From assembly GCA_013397455.1 (NCBI GenBank), contig VYZB01000336.1, positions 701,674 to 765,673 of the forward strand: a DNA stretch of 64,000 bases, given 5' to 3'. This document shows positions 1-13,269 of this stretch, one piece after another; within the stretch, counting starts at the first letter, position 1; each line of letters opens with the position of its first letter. The position numbers were made by a program, and so were the translations under genes. Source of the stretch: Crotophaga sulcirostris (taxonomy: Eukaryota > Chordata > Aves > Cuculiformes > Crotophagidae). Under the pieces are notes generated by a model. That model searched no databases. It saw only the letters and a program-made list of their open reading frames with translations, and was not told the DNA's origin.

Positions 1-373
1 CAGCCTGGAGAATAGAAGGCTCCAGGGAGACCTTAGAGCAGCCTTCCAGTACTGAAAGGGGCTCCAGGAAAGCTGAGGAGGGTATCTTGACCAGGGAGTG
101 TGCAGATAGGATGAGGGGAACCATTTTCAGCTGGAAGAAGGGAGATTGAGATGAGATCTTAGGAGGAAATATTTTCCTGTGACAGTGGTGAGGCCCTGGC
201 ACAGGTTGCCCAGAGAAGTGGTGGCTGCCTCATCCCTGTAAGTGTTCAAGGCCAGGTTGGATGGGATTTTGAGCAACCTGACGCAGTGGAAGGTGTCCCT
301 GTGCTTCACATGGGGTTTAAATCTGATGGGCTTTGAGGTCCCTTCCAACCTAAACCATTCCATGATTCTATGA
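1..373 (+). mobile_element. CR1 LINE 3' fragment, group I
   Basis: Sense 3' UTR from CAGCCTGGAGAA to the tail ATTCCATGATTCTATGA. It is cut by the window edge. Confidence 0.9.
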
Positions 374-1322
374 AAAAGAGTAGAACTAGGAGGGATCACA
401 CCATGTATTTTGCAGTTAAAAAAATTTTTAAAAAAGGAAAAATAAATAAGATAATAAGTAAAGAGATAAATAAAAACACACAAAGCACCCTTTTTCAATG
501 CCCAGGGCTTTTGGAGCTCTGAGCAAGTACAATGCTGGGTGTCCATGGTCTTACTGAGCTGCTCAAGGTGATTTCCTAATGGTGCAAGGAAGGGACCATG
601 CTCCCATTTAAGAAGACTCATTTCAGGAAAAAGAGACGGCCATCAACATTTCTTAGAACTTTTACATGTTTCATTCCAAGCAGTTTTCTAAAATCCTCTT
701 GAAACTGGGTTCTTTTTATGGTTTCTTTAGGAATCTTGCTATAATAGAAAGGAAATGTAAGCCTTCTCTTGGTTGCCCCTTGGCTAAATCATGAAGGATT
801 ATAGTACCAGTTATTATTGTTTTCTCTAAAGCAGAAGAAAGGACAAGAAACCTGTCATAATCTTAGTCATTGATTTTCCTGGAGCAAAGGGTCACATGTT
901 AAGTACTATTGATAAAAAGTATCGTTCCAGTGTCCATGGAGACCAGTTTGAGGTGAAAGAGAACTCCTCCTGTTCCAGTGACAGCTTTAGGTGGATCTGT
1001 AAAGAACCCGCTTTTTCCTCTAATCATAAGGAAGATCTTATTTATTCTGCCTTGAGCATTACATCAAACACGTTGCTTCTGTGAGACCTGCTGTCACCTT
1101 TTGACTTCAAGGCAGAGGACAGGGTAGATGGGGTCTCATAAAAACTGCTCAGCACTTGCAAGTGTCACATCTCCAAGTGCTTCTGCTGTAATTCTTGTTT
1201 GTCTTCTTAAAATCAAATCAGCATCAAGTTCAGACTGGAAATAGTATGGCTGCAATAGTTCCTACAAGTGATACATGCATCAATTTCAAAAGTAATCGTC
1301 TACATGTCATACTATAAAATTA

Positions 1323-1812
1323 TCAAATCATGGAATGGTTTCGGTTGGAAGGGACCTTAATGGCCATCCAGTTCCAACCCCCCTGCCACGAGCAGGGACA
1401 ACTCCAACTGTATCAGGTTGCTCAAAGCCCCATCCAGCCTGGCCTTGAACACTTCCAGGGATGAGGTAGCCACAAAATCTCTGAGCAACCTGTGCCAAAG
1501 CCTCATCACCCTCAGCCTGAAGAATTCCTTCCTAATGTCTAATCTAAAGCTTCCCCCTTCCAATCTAAAGCTATTCCCCCTCATCCTATCGCTCCTTGCC
1601 CTTGTAAAAACTCCCTCTCCTACTTTCCTGGAGCCCCTTTCAGTACTGGAAGGCTGATGTAATTTCTCCCTGCTGCCTTCTCTTCTCCGGGCTGAACAAC
1701 CCCAAGTCTCTCAGCCTGTCCTCACAGGGAAACACAGAGCTCCAGCTCTCTAATCATCTCTGTGGCATCTTCTGGACTCGGTCTATTAGATCCTTGTCTT
1801 TCCTGTGCTGAG
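1323..1812 (-). mobile_element. CR1 LINE 3' fragment, group I
   Basis: Reverse orientation: the tail at 1323 is followed by GGTTGGAAGGGACC and the complement of the 3' UTR up to the 'TCTTCTGGACTCGG' segment. Confidence 0.88.
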
Positions 1813-1959
1813 ACCTTGAGATTTTTATCTTAAATAAATCAACAAAATGGAACCTGTTGTTTGGAAATGAATGTAGAGCACTCAAAGATCCACCAAAAGG
1901 TCCAGGTCATCCAAAGGTCTTCCAAATTTCAGGAATTCTTTCAAATTTGCTTGTGGTTT

Positions 1960-2095
1960 GCATCAGCTATTTCAAGGTCAGGTTGGATGGGGCTCTGAGC
2001 AACCTGATCTAGTTGAAGATGTTCCTGCTTACATTAGGAGGGTTAGACAGGCCACCTTCACGGTCCCTTCAAACCCAAACCATTCTATGATTCAG
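1960..2095 (+). mobile_element. CR1 LINE short 3' fragment, group I-like
   Basis: 5'-truncated to about 135 bp. It has GACCTTCATGGTCCC-type 3' sequence (here CACCTTCACGGTCCC), a variant shared with copies at 8310 and 40408. Confidence 0.85.
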
Positions 2096-2454
2096 GTAAA
2101 AATTCTTGTTAATGCATTTTCAAAATTGAGCAGCCAGTGTGATTTGTTCCTTCTGGTTGGATTTGTGTCGTCTGGTGGGATTTGTCAATCCACAAATGAT
2201 TTCTGAAACCATCTACCAGCATGACTTGTGCAACAGGTCAGGACAACATTCCCATGCCTCCACTCCCTCCAGAGATTTTCTCATTTCTCTCAGAAGGAGC
2301 AGGGGAAAGGCAGAGTTTTTCTTTTCTTTCCCTTCTCTCAGAAAATAACCAAGTGCTCTGCTTTCTTCTCCGCTAGGTGAATAGGGAAAACAAAATGTCT
2401 TCTCATAGTTTTCTGAAATATAAACAAATGCTGAGGTTTAAATACCCATGGGCA

Positions 2455-2934
2455 TGATCTCCCCTTCTACTCTACTCTCCAGAGACCCAACCTGGGGCCC
2501 TACATCCAGTTCTGGAACCCTCAACATAAGAAGGAAATGGAAATGTTGGAATGGGTCCAGAGGAGGCCATGAAGATTATGAAGAGGGCTGGAGCACCTCT
2601 GCTATGAGGAGTTGGGGCTATACAGCCTGGAGAAGAGAAGGCTACAGGGAGACCTTAGAGTGGCATTGGAGTACTGAAAGAGGCTCTAAATTGGAAGGGG
2701 GATGACTTAGATTAGACTTTAGGAAGAAATTCTTCACAATGAGAGTGGTGAGACACTGACACAGGTTGCCAAGGGAACTTGTGGATGCCCCATCCCTCGA
2801 GGTGTTCAAGGTCAGATTGGACGGGATCTTGAGCAGCCTGGTTTATTGGGTGGTGGCCCCACCCATGGCAGGGGGGTCGAACTGGATGGGCTTTAAGGCC
2901 AATTCCAACACAAAACATTCTATGATTCAATGAT
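2455..2934 (+). mobile_element. CR1 LINE 3' fragment, group I
   Basis: Sense copy from the CCCTTCTACTCTACTCTCC region to TATGATTCAATGA. Large parts of its 5' half are diverged. Confidence 0.88.
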
Positions 2935-3444
2935 GACAGCATGGCTTAATGGTGTGTAGAGGTCGGAAGAGTTGGATGTGCACCAGTATCAAACAATGAG
3001 TTGCCCATAGACGTCTTCAGAGCTGTCAACAGAAATATATTTTAGAGCCATTGTCGGTGTGTTTGCATTCTCCTGTAAACATTTTATATATCAGCAATTT
3101 CAGTATGCAAAGCAAATAAATTTGTTTTTAAAGCAATCTCTGTCTCTGGCATGAAAAACTGAGTTTGTTCTACCCTAATACAAAAAACTCAGCATTATTT
3201 CACTCAGCAATGAAAACCGTAAGTGTTGATTTTGGAATGTATAATTGATTGTAGCAATAAATCATGAGGTAGTATATGTGCAATATCGATTTTTCTGTTG
3301 CGATAATTAATTTGAAATGTGCTATAACGTATTTATGCAGAGACTAAACAGCTCAATAATGGCAATATATTGTATTCAGTCAAAATCTATCCACTGTGAT
3401 GTGGTTGGATTTTCTCTTTGTCTAAAAATTGGTGATCACAGGAG

Positions 3445-3532
3445 CAAAGAATGGTTTGGGTTGGAAGGGTCCTTAAAACCCCATCCAGTTCCAACCGCTG
3501 CCATAGGCAGGAACATGTCCCATTAGACCAGG
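3445..3532 (-). mobile_element. CR1 LINE short 3' fragment, group I
   Basis: Begins with AGAATGGTTTGGGTTGGAAG and covers only the last ~90 bp of the element. It lies 140 nt upstream of a DCC exon. Confidence 0.85.
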
Positions 3533-3643
3533 GTACATATATATTGTTACTTGAAATATTTTCTTTTCCCCTTTTTTTCCCCATCATTTTATGCTCTTTA
3601 CATCTTGGGAAAAAACAAAACATAACAAAACAAAACACTATGA

Positions 3644-3901
<258 letters not shown>

Positions 3902-4105
3902 TGATTTCTTTCCTGGCAGGTAGCATTTATTGTGTTGTACAAAGACTGTCTTTACAGTGGTGTTTTCTTTAAACCAATTTTTTCCGTAATGCTTTTATCA
4001 TATGTTTGTGTCCTGGATTTTATCATTAATGAATTTCAAGCTGCATTTTTTGGGTCAAGTATCTTAATCCTCGGGTGGCTTTTAGAGCAATCAGTATTCT
4101 GCAAG

Positions 4106-4747
4106 CCAGCAATATGCGCTTGCAGCCCAGGACGACAACCATACCCTGTGCAGCATCAAAAGAAGCATGGCCAGCATGGTGAGGGAGGAGATTCTTCCCC
4201 TCTACTCCACTCTCATGAGACCCCACCTGGAGTCAAGTGTCCACTTCTGGAATCCCCAACATAAGGTCATGAAACAGTTGGAAGGGGTCCAGAGGAGACT
4301 ATGCAGATGATCCAAGGGCTGAGACACCTCTGCTATAAGGACAGGCTGAGAGATTTGTGGTTGTTCAGCCTGGAGAAGAGAAGGATGTGGGGAGAAATTA
4401 AAGCAGCCTTCCAGTACTGAAAGGGGCTCCAGGAAAGCTGGGGAGGGACTTTTTACAAGGGCCTGTAGTGATAGGAGGAGGGGGAAAGGATTTAAATTGA
4501 AAAGGCGGAAGAATTAATTTAGACATTAGGGAGAAATTCTTCAGGCTGAGGGTGGTGAGACACTGGCACAAGTTGCCCAGGGAAGCTGCCCACAGCTTCC
4601 CTGGATATCCCATCCCTGGAGTTGCTCAGTGTCAGGTTGGATGGGACTTTTGAGCAACCTGGTAAAATGGGAGTTGTCCCTTCCTCTGGCAGAGGGGGTT
4701 TGAAGTGGCTGATCTTTAAGGTCGCTTCCAACCCAAACCATTCTATG
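4106..4747 (+). mobile_element. CR1 LINE 3' fragment, group I
   Basis: About 640 bp, from the GCTTGCAGCCCAG segment through GCATCAAAAGAAGC to CCATTCTATGG. Starts 290 nt after a DCC exon. Confidence 0.9.
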
Positions 4748-4931
4748 GTCCTACTTTCTCATTGGTGCAAAAATACCAGTTTCCTTAATCTCCTTGCCAA
4801 GTTTTTCCATGGAAATATCTCCTTAGAGAATAAAGATTTCAACTCTAAGTCACAGAAGAAATATAAATCTGATATATTTAAGGAAACATGATTATCAGTA
4901 AAGGTAACAGTGAATTCCGGTAGGTAAAAAT

Positions 4932-5490
4932 GAATTGTCCTGCTCTGCTCTGCACTGGTACAGTGCCACCTTGAGCACTGGGTGCAGGTTTGGGTGCCAT
5001 GGTGCAGAAAAGGATCTAAAGCTCCTGGAGAGCATCCAGAAGAGGCCACAAAGTTGATAAAAGTTTTAGAGGGGAAGCCATATGAGGAGCATTTATAGTC
5101 ACTTGGTCTGCTCAGCCTGGAGAAGAAACTGAGAAGAGACCTCATTGCAGTCTACAGCTTCCGCACAAGGGAAGAAGGAAGAAGGAACAGGTGCTGATTT
5201 ATTCTCTCTGGCAACCAATGAGAGGACCCAAGCGAATGATAGGAAGATGTGCCAGGGGAGGTTTAGACTGGACGTTAGGAAAAGGTTCTTCATCCAGAAA
5301 GTGGTGGAGCACTGAAACAGCTCCCAGGGAAGCAGTCATGACACCAAGCTTAACAGTATTCCAGAAGCATTTGGCCAATGCCCTAAGACACATGGCGTGA
5401 ATGTTGGGCATGTCCTGCACAGGAACAAGACTTGGACTCAATGATCCTCATGGGTCCCTTCCTGATCATGACGGTCTATGATTCTATGAT
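4932..5490 (+). mobile_element. CR1 LINE 3' fragment, group IV
   Basis: From TTGTCCTGCTCTGCTCTGC through GGCGTGAATGTTGGG to the tail TCTATGATTCTATGATT. Distinct 3' UTR from group I. Confidence 0.9.
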
Positions 5491-6145
5491 TATGCCCAAG
5501 ACATAAGTGAGAAAGAAGCAAAGCATCAAGGGAAAAAATTAAACATGATTAAAGCCGATAACACCTGTGCATCTGAATTCCCAATAACCATAATTTCACC
5601 TCAAATAACCTTCACTATATTTACTTTCACACGTAAAGTGTAATATGTGAGGATCAGAAGTAATTCTCAATTATATATTTCAGAATAAACGGTATCATTT
5701 TCCAGTTCGGAACAAAGAGCAGTTGTTTACTTCAAAATTAAATGAAAGCTGAAGTTTTTATGAGGAAGACCTTAAATATTGAAATCTCAATGTTATTGTC
5801 TAAGCTAGGCTTTTGACTAAAGTCCCCATAGGACCTCTTGTGAAGGCTATATAACTAACAGGTGCACAACAAAGAAGTACTTTCTGGAGCAAGATAGCAT
5901 GTTAAGAATGTAAGAGAAGTTTAAAAGGTTCTATTTTCAGGCAGATAAAGTAGAATTAATGATGAAAGCTACTCAGATGTTGAGTTTCTGCTGGTCTGAT
6001 GGCCTACAGAAGAAAACGTAGTGATACAGTCAAAGTCCCAGAGTGAAGGCACATGCCTTCCTAGCTCCACTGTCACCATCCCTGCAGAACCCATCCCACC
6101 AGATCACACCCTCCGTGAGGGGGAAAGGCTGTGGTAGTTTATAGT

Positions 6146-6316
6146 GTCTATAGGTGCTCAGGGAAGTGGTAGAGTCCCCGTCGCTGGAGGGGTTCAAAAA
6201 ACGTGTAGGTGTGGTGGTTCGGGACATGGTTTAGTAGGCACGTTGGTGTTGGGCTGACAATTGAACTGGATGAGCTTAGAGGTCTTTTCCAGCCTTAATG
6301 ACTCTATGATTCTATC
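6146..6316 (+). mobile_element. CR1 LINE short 3' fragment, group II
   Basis: Contains GACATGGTTTAGTAGGCACG and TTAGAGGTCTTTTCCAGCCT with a tail. Confidence 0.88.
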
Positions 6317-6558
6317 TGCTGCATGAGAACAAAGCAGATTAATCTCACTTGTGGTAGGTCCCACAACTTGAGCAAACTCTCTTTCACGGGAATTATTCAG
6401 GGCTTGAAATGCTGAAGGAGTCCTGCTGGGACCATGGACTGCAGGACCTCTAGATCTCCTGCCTGCCAGGCTGACACAACCCCACATTAGCTTACTGCTG
6501 TGCAGCTCAACAAACTTTGCTTTATAGAACTTGGGAATACATGTTTTATCGAATAATA

Positions 6559-7170
6559 AAATCATAAAATCAATTAAGGTTGGAAAAGACCTCTAAGAAC
6601 ATCCAGTCCAACCATCAACCAAACACTACCATGCCTATTAAACCATGTCTCCAAGTGCCACAGTTACACAGTTTCTTGTCTCCTCCAGAGATGGTTCCCT
6701 GGACACCTTGTTCCAATGTTTGATCATTCAAAAAAGAATTCACTCCCAACATCCAATCCAAACCTCACCTGGTGCAACGTGAGGTCATTTCCTCTCATCC
6801 CATCACTTGGAAGAAGACACCAACACCCGCCTCACGACAACCTCCTTTCACGTAGTTGTAGACAGTGATAAGGTCTCCCCTCAGCCTCCTTTTCTCTAGG
6901 CTAAGCAATCCCAGGTCCCACAGCAGCTCCTCACAAAACTTGTTCTCCAACCCCTTTCTCAGTTTCATTCAACTTCTCTGGATATGCTCCAGCCCCTCAA
7001 GGTGAAGGGCCCAAAACTGAACCCAGAATTTGAGGTGTAGTCTCACCAGTGCTGAGTGCAGGGGGACAATCCCTTCCCTCCTCCAACTGGCCACACCGTG
7101 ACTGATCCAAACCAGGATGTTTTTGACCTTCTTGGCCGCCTGGGAAACTGCTGTCTCATGTTCAGCCAGC
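6559..7170 (-). mobile_element. CR1 LINE 3' fragment, group II
   Basis: Antisense copy from AAGGTTGGAAAAGACCTCTA back to the ORF2 end (the complement of GGCCAAGAAGGTCAAA). About 610 bp, moderately diverged. Confidence 0.87.
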
Positions 7171-7844
7171 TGTTTCAGAAAGAGGTTAAGAAAAATATCC
7201 AGATCTCACTGTTACGTTCTGCACACTTATATTGTTATGGCTGGAGACCAAATTATGTGTCTCTTTTAAATGGACATTTTAAATATTAACCTATAGTCAC
7301 TTCAGATCTTTACTGCAATCCTATCTGTAGGCACGTGTTTTACGGGCTGATAAGAACATCTGCAACAGTGAAGGAGTTTAGAGTTACAATGCAAGTTTTT
7401 AAATAGCCACTATCATTTATAGAGTAGGCTTCCATGTCAGCTAAATGTTCAACTGCTCTTTTTAATTATGAGCGTTCACCTCTGGGGGATATTTGCAATT
7501 AAACGAAACAGGCTTTTCCCATGTTTTGTGGCCAGTGTAGACTGAGCAGAAAGATAAACCTACATTCCAACCTCAGGGACCTGGACATCTTAGGAAGACT
7601 GCTGTATTTGTTTTCTGGTGGCTTTAGTCACAGAGGAGAATGTCCAGTTTCTTAATTTGTGTTTTTCTTCATAATATTGGCAAGACTTAATATTTTTTCT
7701 GATCTGTATGCTCTAAAGTTAATGAGGAGTGCTAGAAAGCAAAACATTCTTCAGTTTTTAACCCAATTCCTGGCCTGAAAATTTTATGCCTAAGGACATT
7801 GTACCTGCAGTTCTCTGTGTATTAAAAGCAGTGAGATGTTTTTG

Positions 7845-8086
7845 TTATGGCCTCAAGTTGTGCCAGGGGAGGTTTAGATTGGATATTAGGAAATATTTTT
7901 TACTGAAAGAGTGGTGAAGCACTGAAAGAGGCTGACAGGTCAGTTGGAATCACCATCCCTGGAGGGTTTCAAAAAACTTGTGGCCATGGCACTTCGGGAC
8001 ATGGTCTAATAGGCACAGTGGGGTGGGGCTGATGGTTGGACTGGATGATCTTAGAGGTCTTTTCCAACTTTAATGATTCTATGGTT
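7845..8086 (+). mobile_element. CR1 LINE 3' fragment, group II
   Basis: From CCTCAAGTTGTGCCAGGGGA to AATGATTCTATGG. Confidence 0.9.
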
Positions 8087-8202
8087 ATATATTTCTAAGT
8101 GTGCAATTAATAGGGAATTACATAGAACAATTCCTCATTTTTTTACTAATTGGACTTCCATATCTTTTGTACATATGAGTGCAAAAGATGGGCTTTGCGG
8201 TC

Positions 8203-8306
8203 CAACTCTCTCAGCCTGCCCTCCTATAGGAGGACCTACAGCCCTGGGATTATCTTCATGGCCTCCTCTGGACTTGCTTGATACAGATCCATGTCCATCC
8301 TTGGCA
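8203..8306 (-). mobile_element. CR1 LINE inverted 5' segment of following copy
   Basis: Antisense CR1 from AACTCTCTCAGCCTGCC to AGATCCATGTCCATCC, directly abutting a sense copy. It is likely the inverted 5' part of the same insertion. Confidence 0.8.
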
Positions 8307-8309
8307 TAT

Positions 8310-8622
8310 AGGAAAGATGGGGAAAACATTTTAGCAGGACCTGTACCAATAGAAAAAGGGGTGATGGTTTTAAATCAAAATAGGAGAGATTTACACTAAA
8401 TATTAGGAAGAAATTTTTTAAGCTGAAGGTGATGAGGCACTGGCACAGGTTGCCCAGAGAGGTGGTAGATTCCACATCCCTGGAGACATTCAAGGTTAGG
8501 TTGGATGGTGCTCTGAGCAACTTGATTGAGTGAAGATGTCCATGCTTCCTGCAAGCGGGTTGGACTGGTTGACCTTCATGGTCCCTCCCAACCCAAACAA
8601 TTTTATGATTCTATGATTTCGT
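8310..8622 (+). mobile_element. CR1 LINE 3' fragment, group I-like
   Basis: Starts at GGAAAGATGGGG and ends TTTTATGATTCTATGAT, with the GACCTTCATGGTCCC variant. Ends 130 nt before a DCC acceptor. Confidence 0.9.
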
Positions 8623-8755
8623 GATTTCCTTATATACGGTCAAATCAATGGGGTATTACTAGACATTCTATTTAACCGAAGTCTTATTCCAGACTCTGGT
8701 ATTGTCATCAATTTATCCTTTTTATGGTTGTTATTTGCTTTTTTCTTTCAAATAG

Positions 8756-8866
8756 GACTTGAGAAAGGAAGCCAGTACAGTTTCCAGGTGGCTGCCATGA
8801 CAGTGAACGGGACAGGACCTGCCTCAGACTGGTACACAGCAGAAACACCTGAGAACGATCTTGATG
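8756..8866 (+). CDS. DCC: DCC coding exon: second half of FN3-3
   Basis: This 111-nt exon, phase 1 in and 1 out, completes FN3-3. It reads [11 protein letters not shown], the strand E-F 'L..g..Y.f.V' signature, then VNGTGP, then [15 protein letters not shown] is an N-glycosylation sequon in the F-G region. The acceptor is TTCTTTCAAATAG and the donor is GATG/GTAAAT. Being symmetric, it could be skipped without a frameshift, but that would destroy the domain. A group I CR1 ends about 130 nt upstream. Confidence 0.93.
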
Positions 8867-10173
8867 GTAAATACACCTCTCTTAGAACTATTGTCTCTGA
8901 AAGTTTCTAGCTGAGAGGTGTCACTGTAGTTGTCAACCAGGTGTATGTCCACTGCTAGGGTGAGATATCCAGGGATTAAATACTCACCAAGAGATATTTT
9001 CTTATATATTCCTGGATCTTATTGCCTGGTGTTCTATTTCTCTGTCTCCAGCACCAAGGAGTCAGAAGTCTTTGTTAAAACAATCCTGTGCCAATATCCT
9101 GAGAAACTGTGAAGTAAATCTGTAATCTCATTAACGATAAGTGAAGTCAATCAAAGTAACAATGGAAACAATGCCATCTATCCTAACAGGAAAATATTCA
9201 AATAGGTCCAATCCTGTCTCCCAGCCTTTATTCACAGATGTTAGAAATGCAGGTTGGCAACAAAGTTGAATAATTAGTGAAAGATGACGGGATGCAGATA
9301 CCTGAAAACTGTGGGCTGGATTAATCAGTGAGGATGCTGACTCAAAAGGGAAAGGAAAGCATTGAAATGAAAGGGTTAGATAAAATAACTGGAATATTTG
9401 AAGTAGTAAATGGAAAATAAGGAGAGTAATGAAAAAGTCTACCCCCCCAAAAAAAAAATTAAACAGAGTGCAAATCAAACAGAACAAAGAATCTGACAGA
9501 TGGAAGTCATGGCAAAACTACAATCGAGAAGTAGCAAATGTGTAGTAGAACGAGGATGAACAGAAAATAAAAGGAGACTGATGGAATTTGCTATGATTTT
9601 TAAAACAAAATAAGTCATCTAAAAAGGATCAAAGGCGAACTGGATGAAAGAATAAATAAACAGTTGAAATGCACCGTAGTGCTTTCATTTGACTGGATTT
9701 CCTTCTGGTCTCCAAATCAACCTTGGCAAATGGAAAAATTTCTGCCTTTCCCTGTGTCCAAATGCAATTTTCCAGCAGATCGGGACTGACTGAAAGTACA
9801 CAGCACACAAAATGGGAGACCAAACACCTGGGATTTCTCATCAAGATTTTAAAGAAGAGATCGTAGTTTGAGGCGTGTTGTAACTATACCAACAACTATA
9901 CCAACAGCTCACAACATGCTGCAGGGCATGATGATATCTTTCTAATTATGCTTTGGCTTAGATAGCAATTTGACAAGCACTGTTGTTAAGGTGTAAACGG
10001 CTGAATTTCGCAGGAGAGAGTGGACAATAATATATTCTGAACACACTGCAATATGAAAAAAAGGAGAAATACATCTGAGTCCATTCGTTTTGATTTGCGT
10101 TTAATACACACAACAAACTTTGAAGTTTTTGAGCCTAAATACACATGTGCATGCAAAGATGTTGACAAAGTCG

Positions 10174-10341
10174 TGACGCATTGGAAGAGGCTGCCCATGG
10201 TAGTAGTGGAGTCACCATCCCAGGAGGTACTTAAAAGACGGATACATGAGGTGCTCAGGGATCTGGTCTAGTAGTGGCCAGGTACGGTTGGACTTAATGA
10301 TCTCAAAAGTCTTTTCCAACCAAGTGTTTCTATGATTCTAT
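10174..10341 (+). mobile_element. CR1 LINE short 3' fragment, group III
   Basis: GCATTGGAAGAGGCTGCCCA through TCTAGTAGTGGCCAGGTACG to TTTCTATGATTCTAT. Confidence 0.88.
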
Positions 10342-10587
10342 AAATATACATATACATACAAAGACGTCAATGAAGTCGTCACAGGAGAGACACTGTGGAA
10401 GTAGGTGCATGCAAATAAATTCAAGCCAAGCCATTTTGTTTGTGTATTGTATTTACATGCATTTGCGGTAGCAATGAATTATCCTCGTGAAGCTGCAGCA
10501 GCCGGATGCTGGGAACACACCGTATTCCATACTACATACAAAGCTTCTAGCAAGAACCAAGACATAGGATGAGAAGAAATGGGATCA

Positions 10588-11177
10588 AGTGTCCTGGGCT
10601 GCATCAAAAGAAGCGTGGTCAGCAGGGCAAGAGAGGGGATTCTGTCCCTCTACTCCACTCTTGTGAGATCCCACTTGGAGTCCTGTGTCCAGTGCTGTCC
10701 CAACTTAAGATGGGTATGGAACTGTTTGAATGGATCCAGAGGAGACCACGCAGAGAATCCAAGGCCTGGAGCACCTTCCATAAAAGGACAGGCTGAGAAA
10801 GTTAAGGTTGTTCAGCGTGGAGAAGAGAAGGTTTCAGGGATACCTTAGAGCAGCCTCCCAGTATGAAAGGGGCTCCAGGAAAGCTGGGGAGGGACTTTTT
10901 ACAAGGGTCTGTAGTGACAGGGCAAGGGGGAATGGATTTAAATTGGAAGGGGGAAGATTAGGAAGAAATTCTTTATGCTGAGGGTGGTGAAACACTGGCA
11001 GAAGTTGCCCAGGGAAGTCATGGATTCCCCATGCCTGGAAGTGTTCAGTGCCAGGTTTCGTGGGGCCTTGAGTAGCCTCGTCTAGTGGGAGTTGTCCCAA
11101 CCCATGGCAGGGGGCTAGAACTCGATGGTCTTTAAGATCTCTTCCAAAACAAACCAGTGATTCGATGATTCTATGAA
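10588..11177 (+). mobile_element. CR1 LINE 3' fragment, group I
   Basis: About 590 bp, from TGTCCTGGGCTGCATCAAAA to GATTCGATGATTCTATGA. A group III copy begins immediately after its tail. Confidence 0.9.
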
Positions 11178-11413
11178 GTTGCACCAGGGGAGGTTTAGAT
11201 TAGACATCAGGAGAAATTTATTCTCTGAAAGCATTATCAGGCACTGGCAGAGGCTGCTCAGATAGGCGGTTGAGTCACCATCCCTGGAGGGATATAAAAG
11301 ACAAGCAGATGAGGTACTCAGGGCTATAGTTTAGTAGTAGATAGGTTGTCATGGTTGGACTCAAAGATCTCAAACGTCTTTTCCAACCAAACAATTCTAT
11401 AATTCTATGATTC
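11178..11413 (+). mobile_element. CR1 LINE 3' fragment, group III
   Basis: Abuts the preceding copy tail-to-head. GTTGCACCAGGGGAGGTTTA to AATTCTATGATTC. Confidence 0.88.
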
Positions 11414-11471
11414 AAATGCTCTGATAAACCCTGGGGGAAAATTTTCTTATTACTGTTTTTAAGTACTCAGT

Positions 11472-11555
11472 TGAGATGCTCAGAGATCAGTAGTGGACAA
11501 GTATAGCTGGATTCAATGATCTCAAAGGCCTCTTCCAACCGAACAATTCTATGCA
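11472..11555 (+). mobile_element. CR1 LINE short 3' fragment, group III
   Basis: GATGCTCAGAGATCAGTAGT to AACAATTCTATGC, about 84 bp. Confidence 0.82.
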
Positions 11556-12478
11556 GGGACCTGCAAGTGTTCACTAACCAGGAAGGGGCTGGAGCACGAT
11601 CTGGTAACTGCAATACCCTCTCTGCTGTTATGGTTGATGCAGTCTCTCTTGCTTTCAGTGGAAGTCTTGTTGACATCAGCAACATGACGACAAACAGTAT
11701 CATGGAGAATGGCGTCCCGGTAGATATTCATCTTAATTAGTGTATTTTGTTGCAGTGATTAGAAATACAAACATAACTGCTTCTTCAAGTTTCCCTAGAA
11801 ACCCACATGCTTTTCCTGACAGCTGGGAAGGTTTTAAATATTTATTTTAAGCCTCAAATTTTGTACTTTAAAGAGAAAAAAAACAACCCGGAAATTGAAA
11901 TTAGTGCTTTCCTCGAAGGGTGTGATTTCAATAACTTGAGAAAGGATGCAAGGGAGTCTCTCTTCAACTTTACAAAGGTATCCTCCAGGAAAATGAGTTT
12001 ATGATGCTTAGTTTCTGATTAATGCATTGAACAGATGGAAGCTACTACACATATTAGATAGTGATACAGCATAGCTTCAGCTCTAAATTAGTGCTTTAAA
12101 AGCAAACTAGGCTGCTATCATAGAGTAATTTATACTGAAATGTTGTTGGAGAAATATGTGAACAAAACAGGATGAGTGAAAACTACGTGGACTTTGTAAG
12201 TTAGACATCTTTGGATATCTAAGAAAATCACTCAAGTGGCCCAAATGTAAAGCATTTTTCAAGCTTGACAGTGGAATTGCGGACTTTCAAGTAGCACCAA
12301 GTGCAATATTCCCTGTATGGAAGACATGGGTGCTCAGGCCAACACATAGTGAAGGACTCAGAGGCACATGTGAGCAGATGTGGCTTCCCAAGAGATGTCA
12401 CACCAGGCAGTGACACAAAGCTTCAGTTTCCATGTCTTGGGAACCAAGTTCCTTGTCTTGGAACTTGTCGTGCATAGA

Positions 12479-12911
12479 TGGTGATCTGAGGACTTGAGCA
12501 CCTCCCCTATGAGGACAGGTTGAATGAGTTGAGTTTGTTCAGCCTGGAGAAGAGAAGGTTCCAGGGAGACCTTACAGCTGTCTTCCAGTACTGAAAGGGG
12601 CTACAGGAAAGTTGGGGAGGGGCTCTTCATCAGGGCGTGAAGGGATAGGATGAAGGGAACAGTCTGAAGCTGAAAGTGGGGAGTTAGAAATGAGATCTTA
12701 GGAAGAAATATTTTCTTGTGAGGGTGGTGAGACAATGGCACAGGCTGACCAGAGAAGCTGTGGATGCCCCATCCTTGGAGGTGTTCAAGATCAGGTTGGA
12801 TGGACCTTTGAGCAACCTTATCGAGTGGGAGGTGTCCCTGCCTATAGCAGGGGGATTGGAACTGGATGGGCTTTAATGTTCCTTGCATCCAAATCCATTC
12901 TATGATTCTAT
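12479..12911 (+). mobile_element. CR1 LINE 3' fragment, group I
   Basis: From GGTGATCTGAGGACTTGAGC to CATTCTATGATTCTATC. Confidence 0.9.
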
Positions 12912-13269
12912 CAGGGAAGAGAGTAAGAAATACAGCACCAAAGAATCTGGTTTCATAGGCAGATCTCATGAAGAACCCATCTCCTGCATGCCAGATTTTA
13001 GTGTGCAGGGCTTGCCAACATCCACAGCTCATGAGTCTGAGGGCAGCATTTGCTTAAAAGTACACAAAAGTTTCCCTGCATGAAAGCAAGTGATAAACTC
13101 TTGGTGTAGTTAAGAGAGGGGCTGTAAATGTGGTTCATTTGGGACCTAGGAGGAAGAACTCACTTGGCACTTCATGTAGGAGAACGGGATCTCAAGGCTG
13201 CTCCTCAGAAGTCATTCTGGCATCATGTCCAAGCTCAGGAGAAACAAACGTAAATATATTAGTCTAGAA

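Noticed and set aside
9131..9487. 118-codon minus-strand open frame rich in Phe and Leu
   Set aside because: Composition reflects A-rich plus-strand sequence; no family recognised.
9889..9911. Repeated AACTATACCAAC near 9.9 kb
   Set aside because: Two adjacent imperfect copies only; looks like simple slippage.
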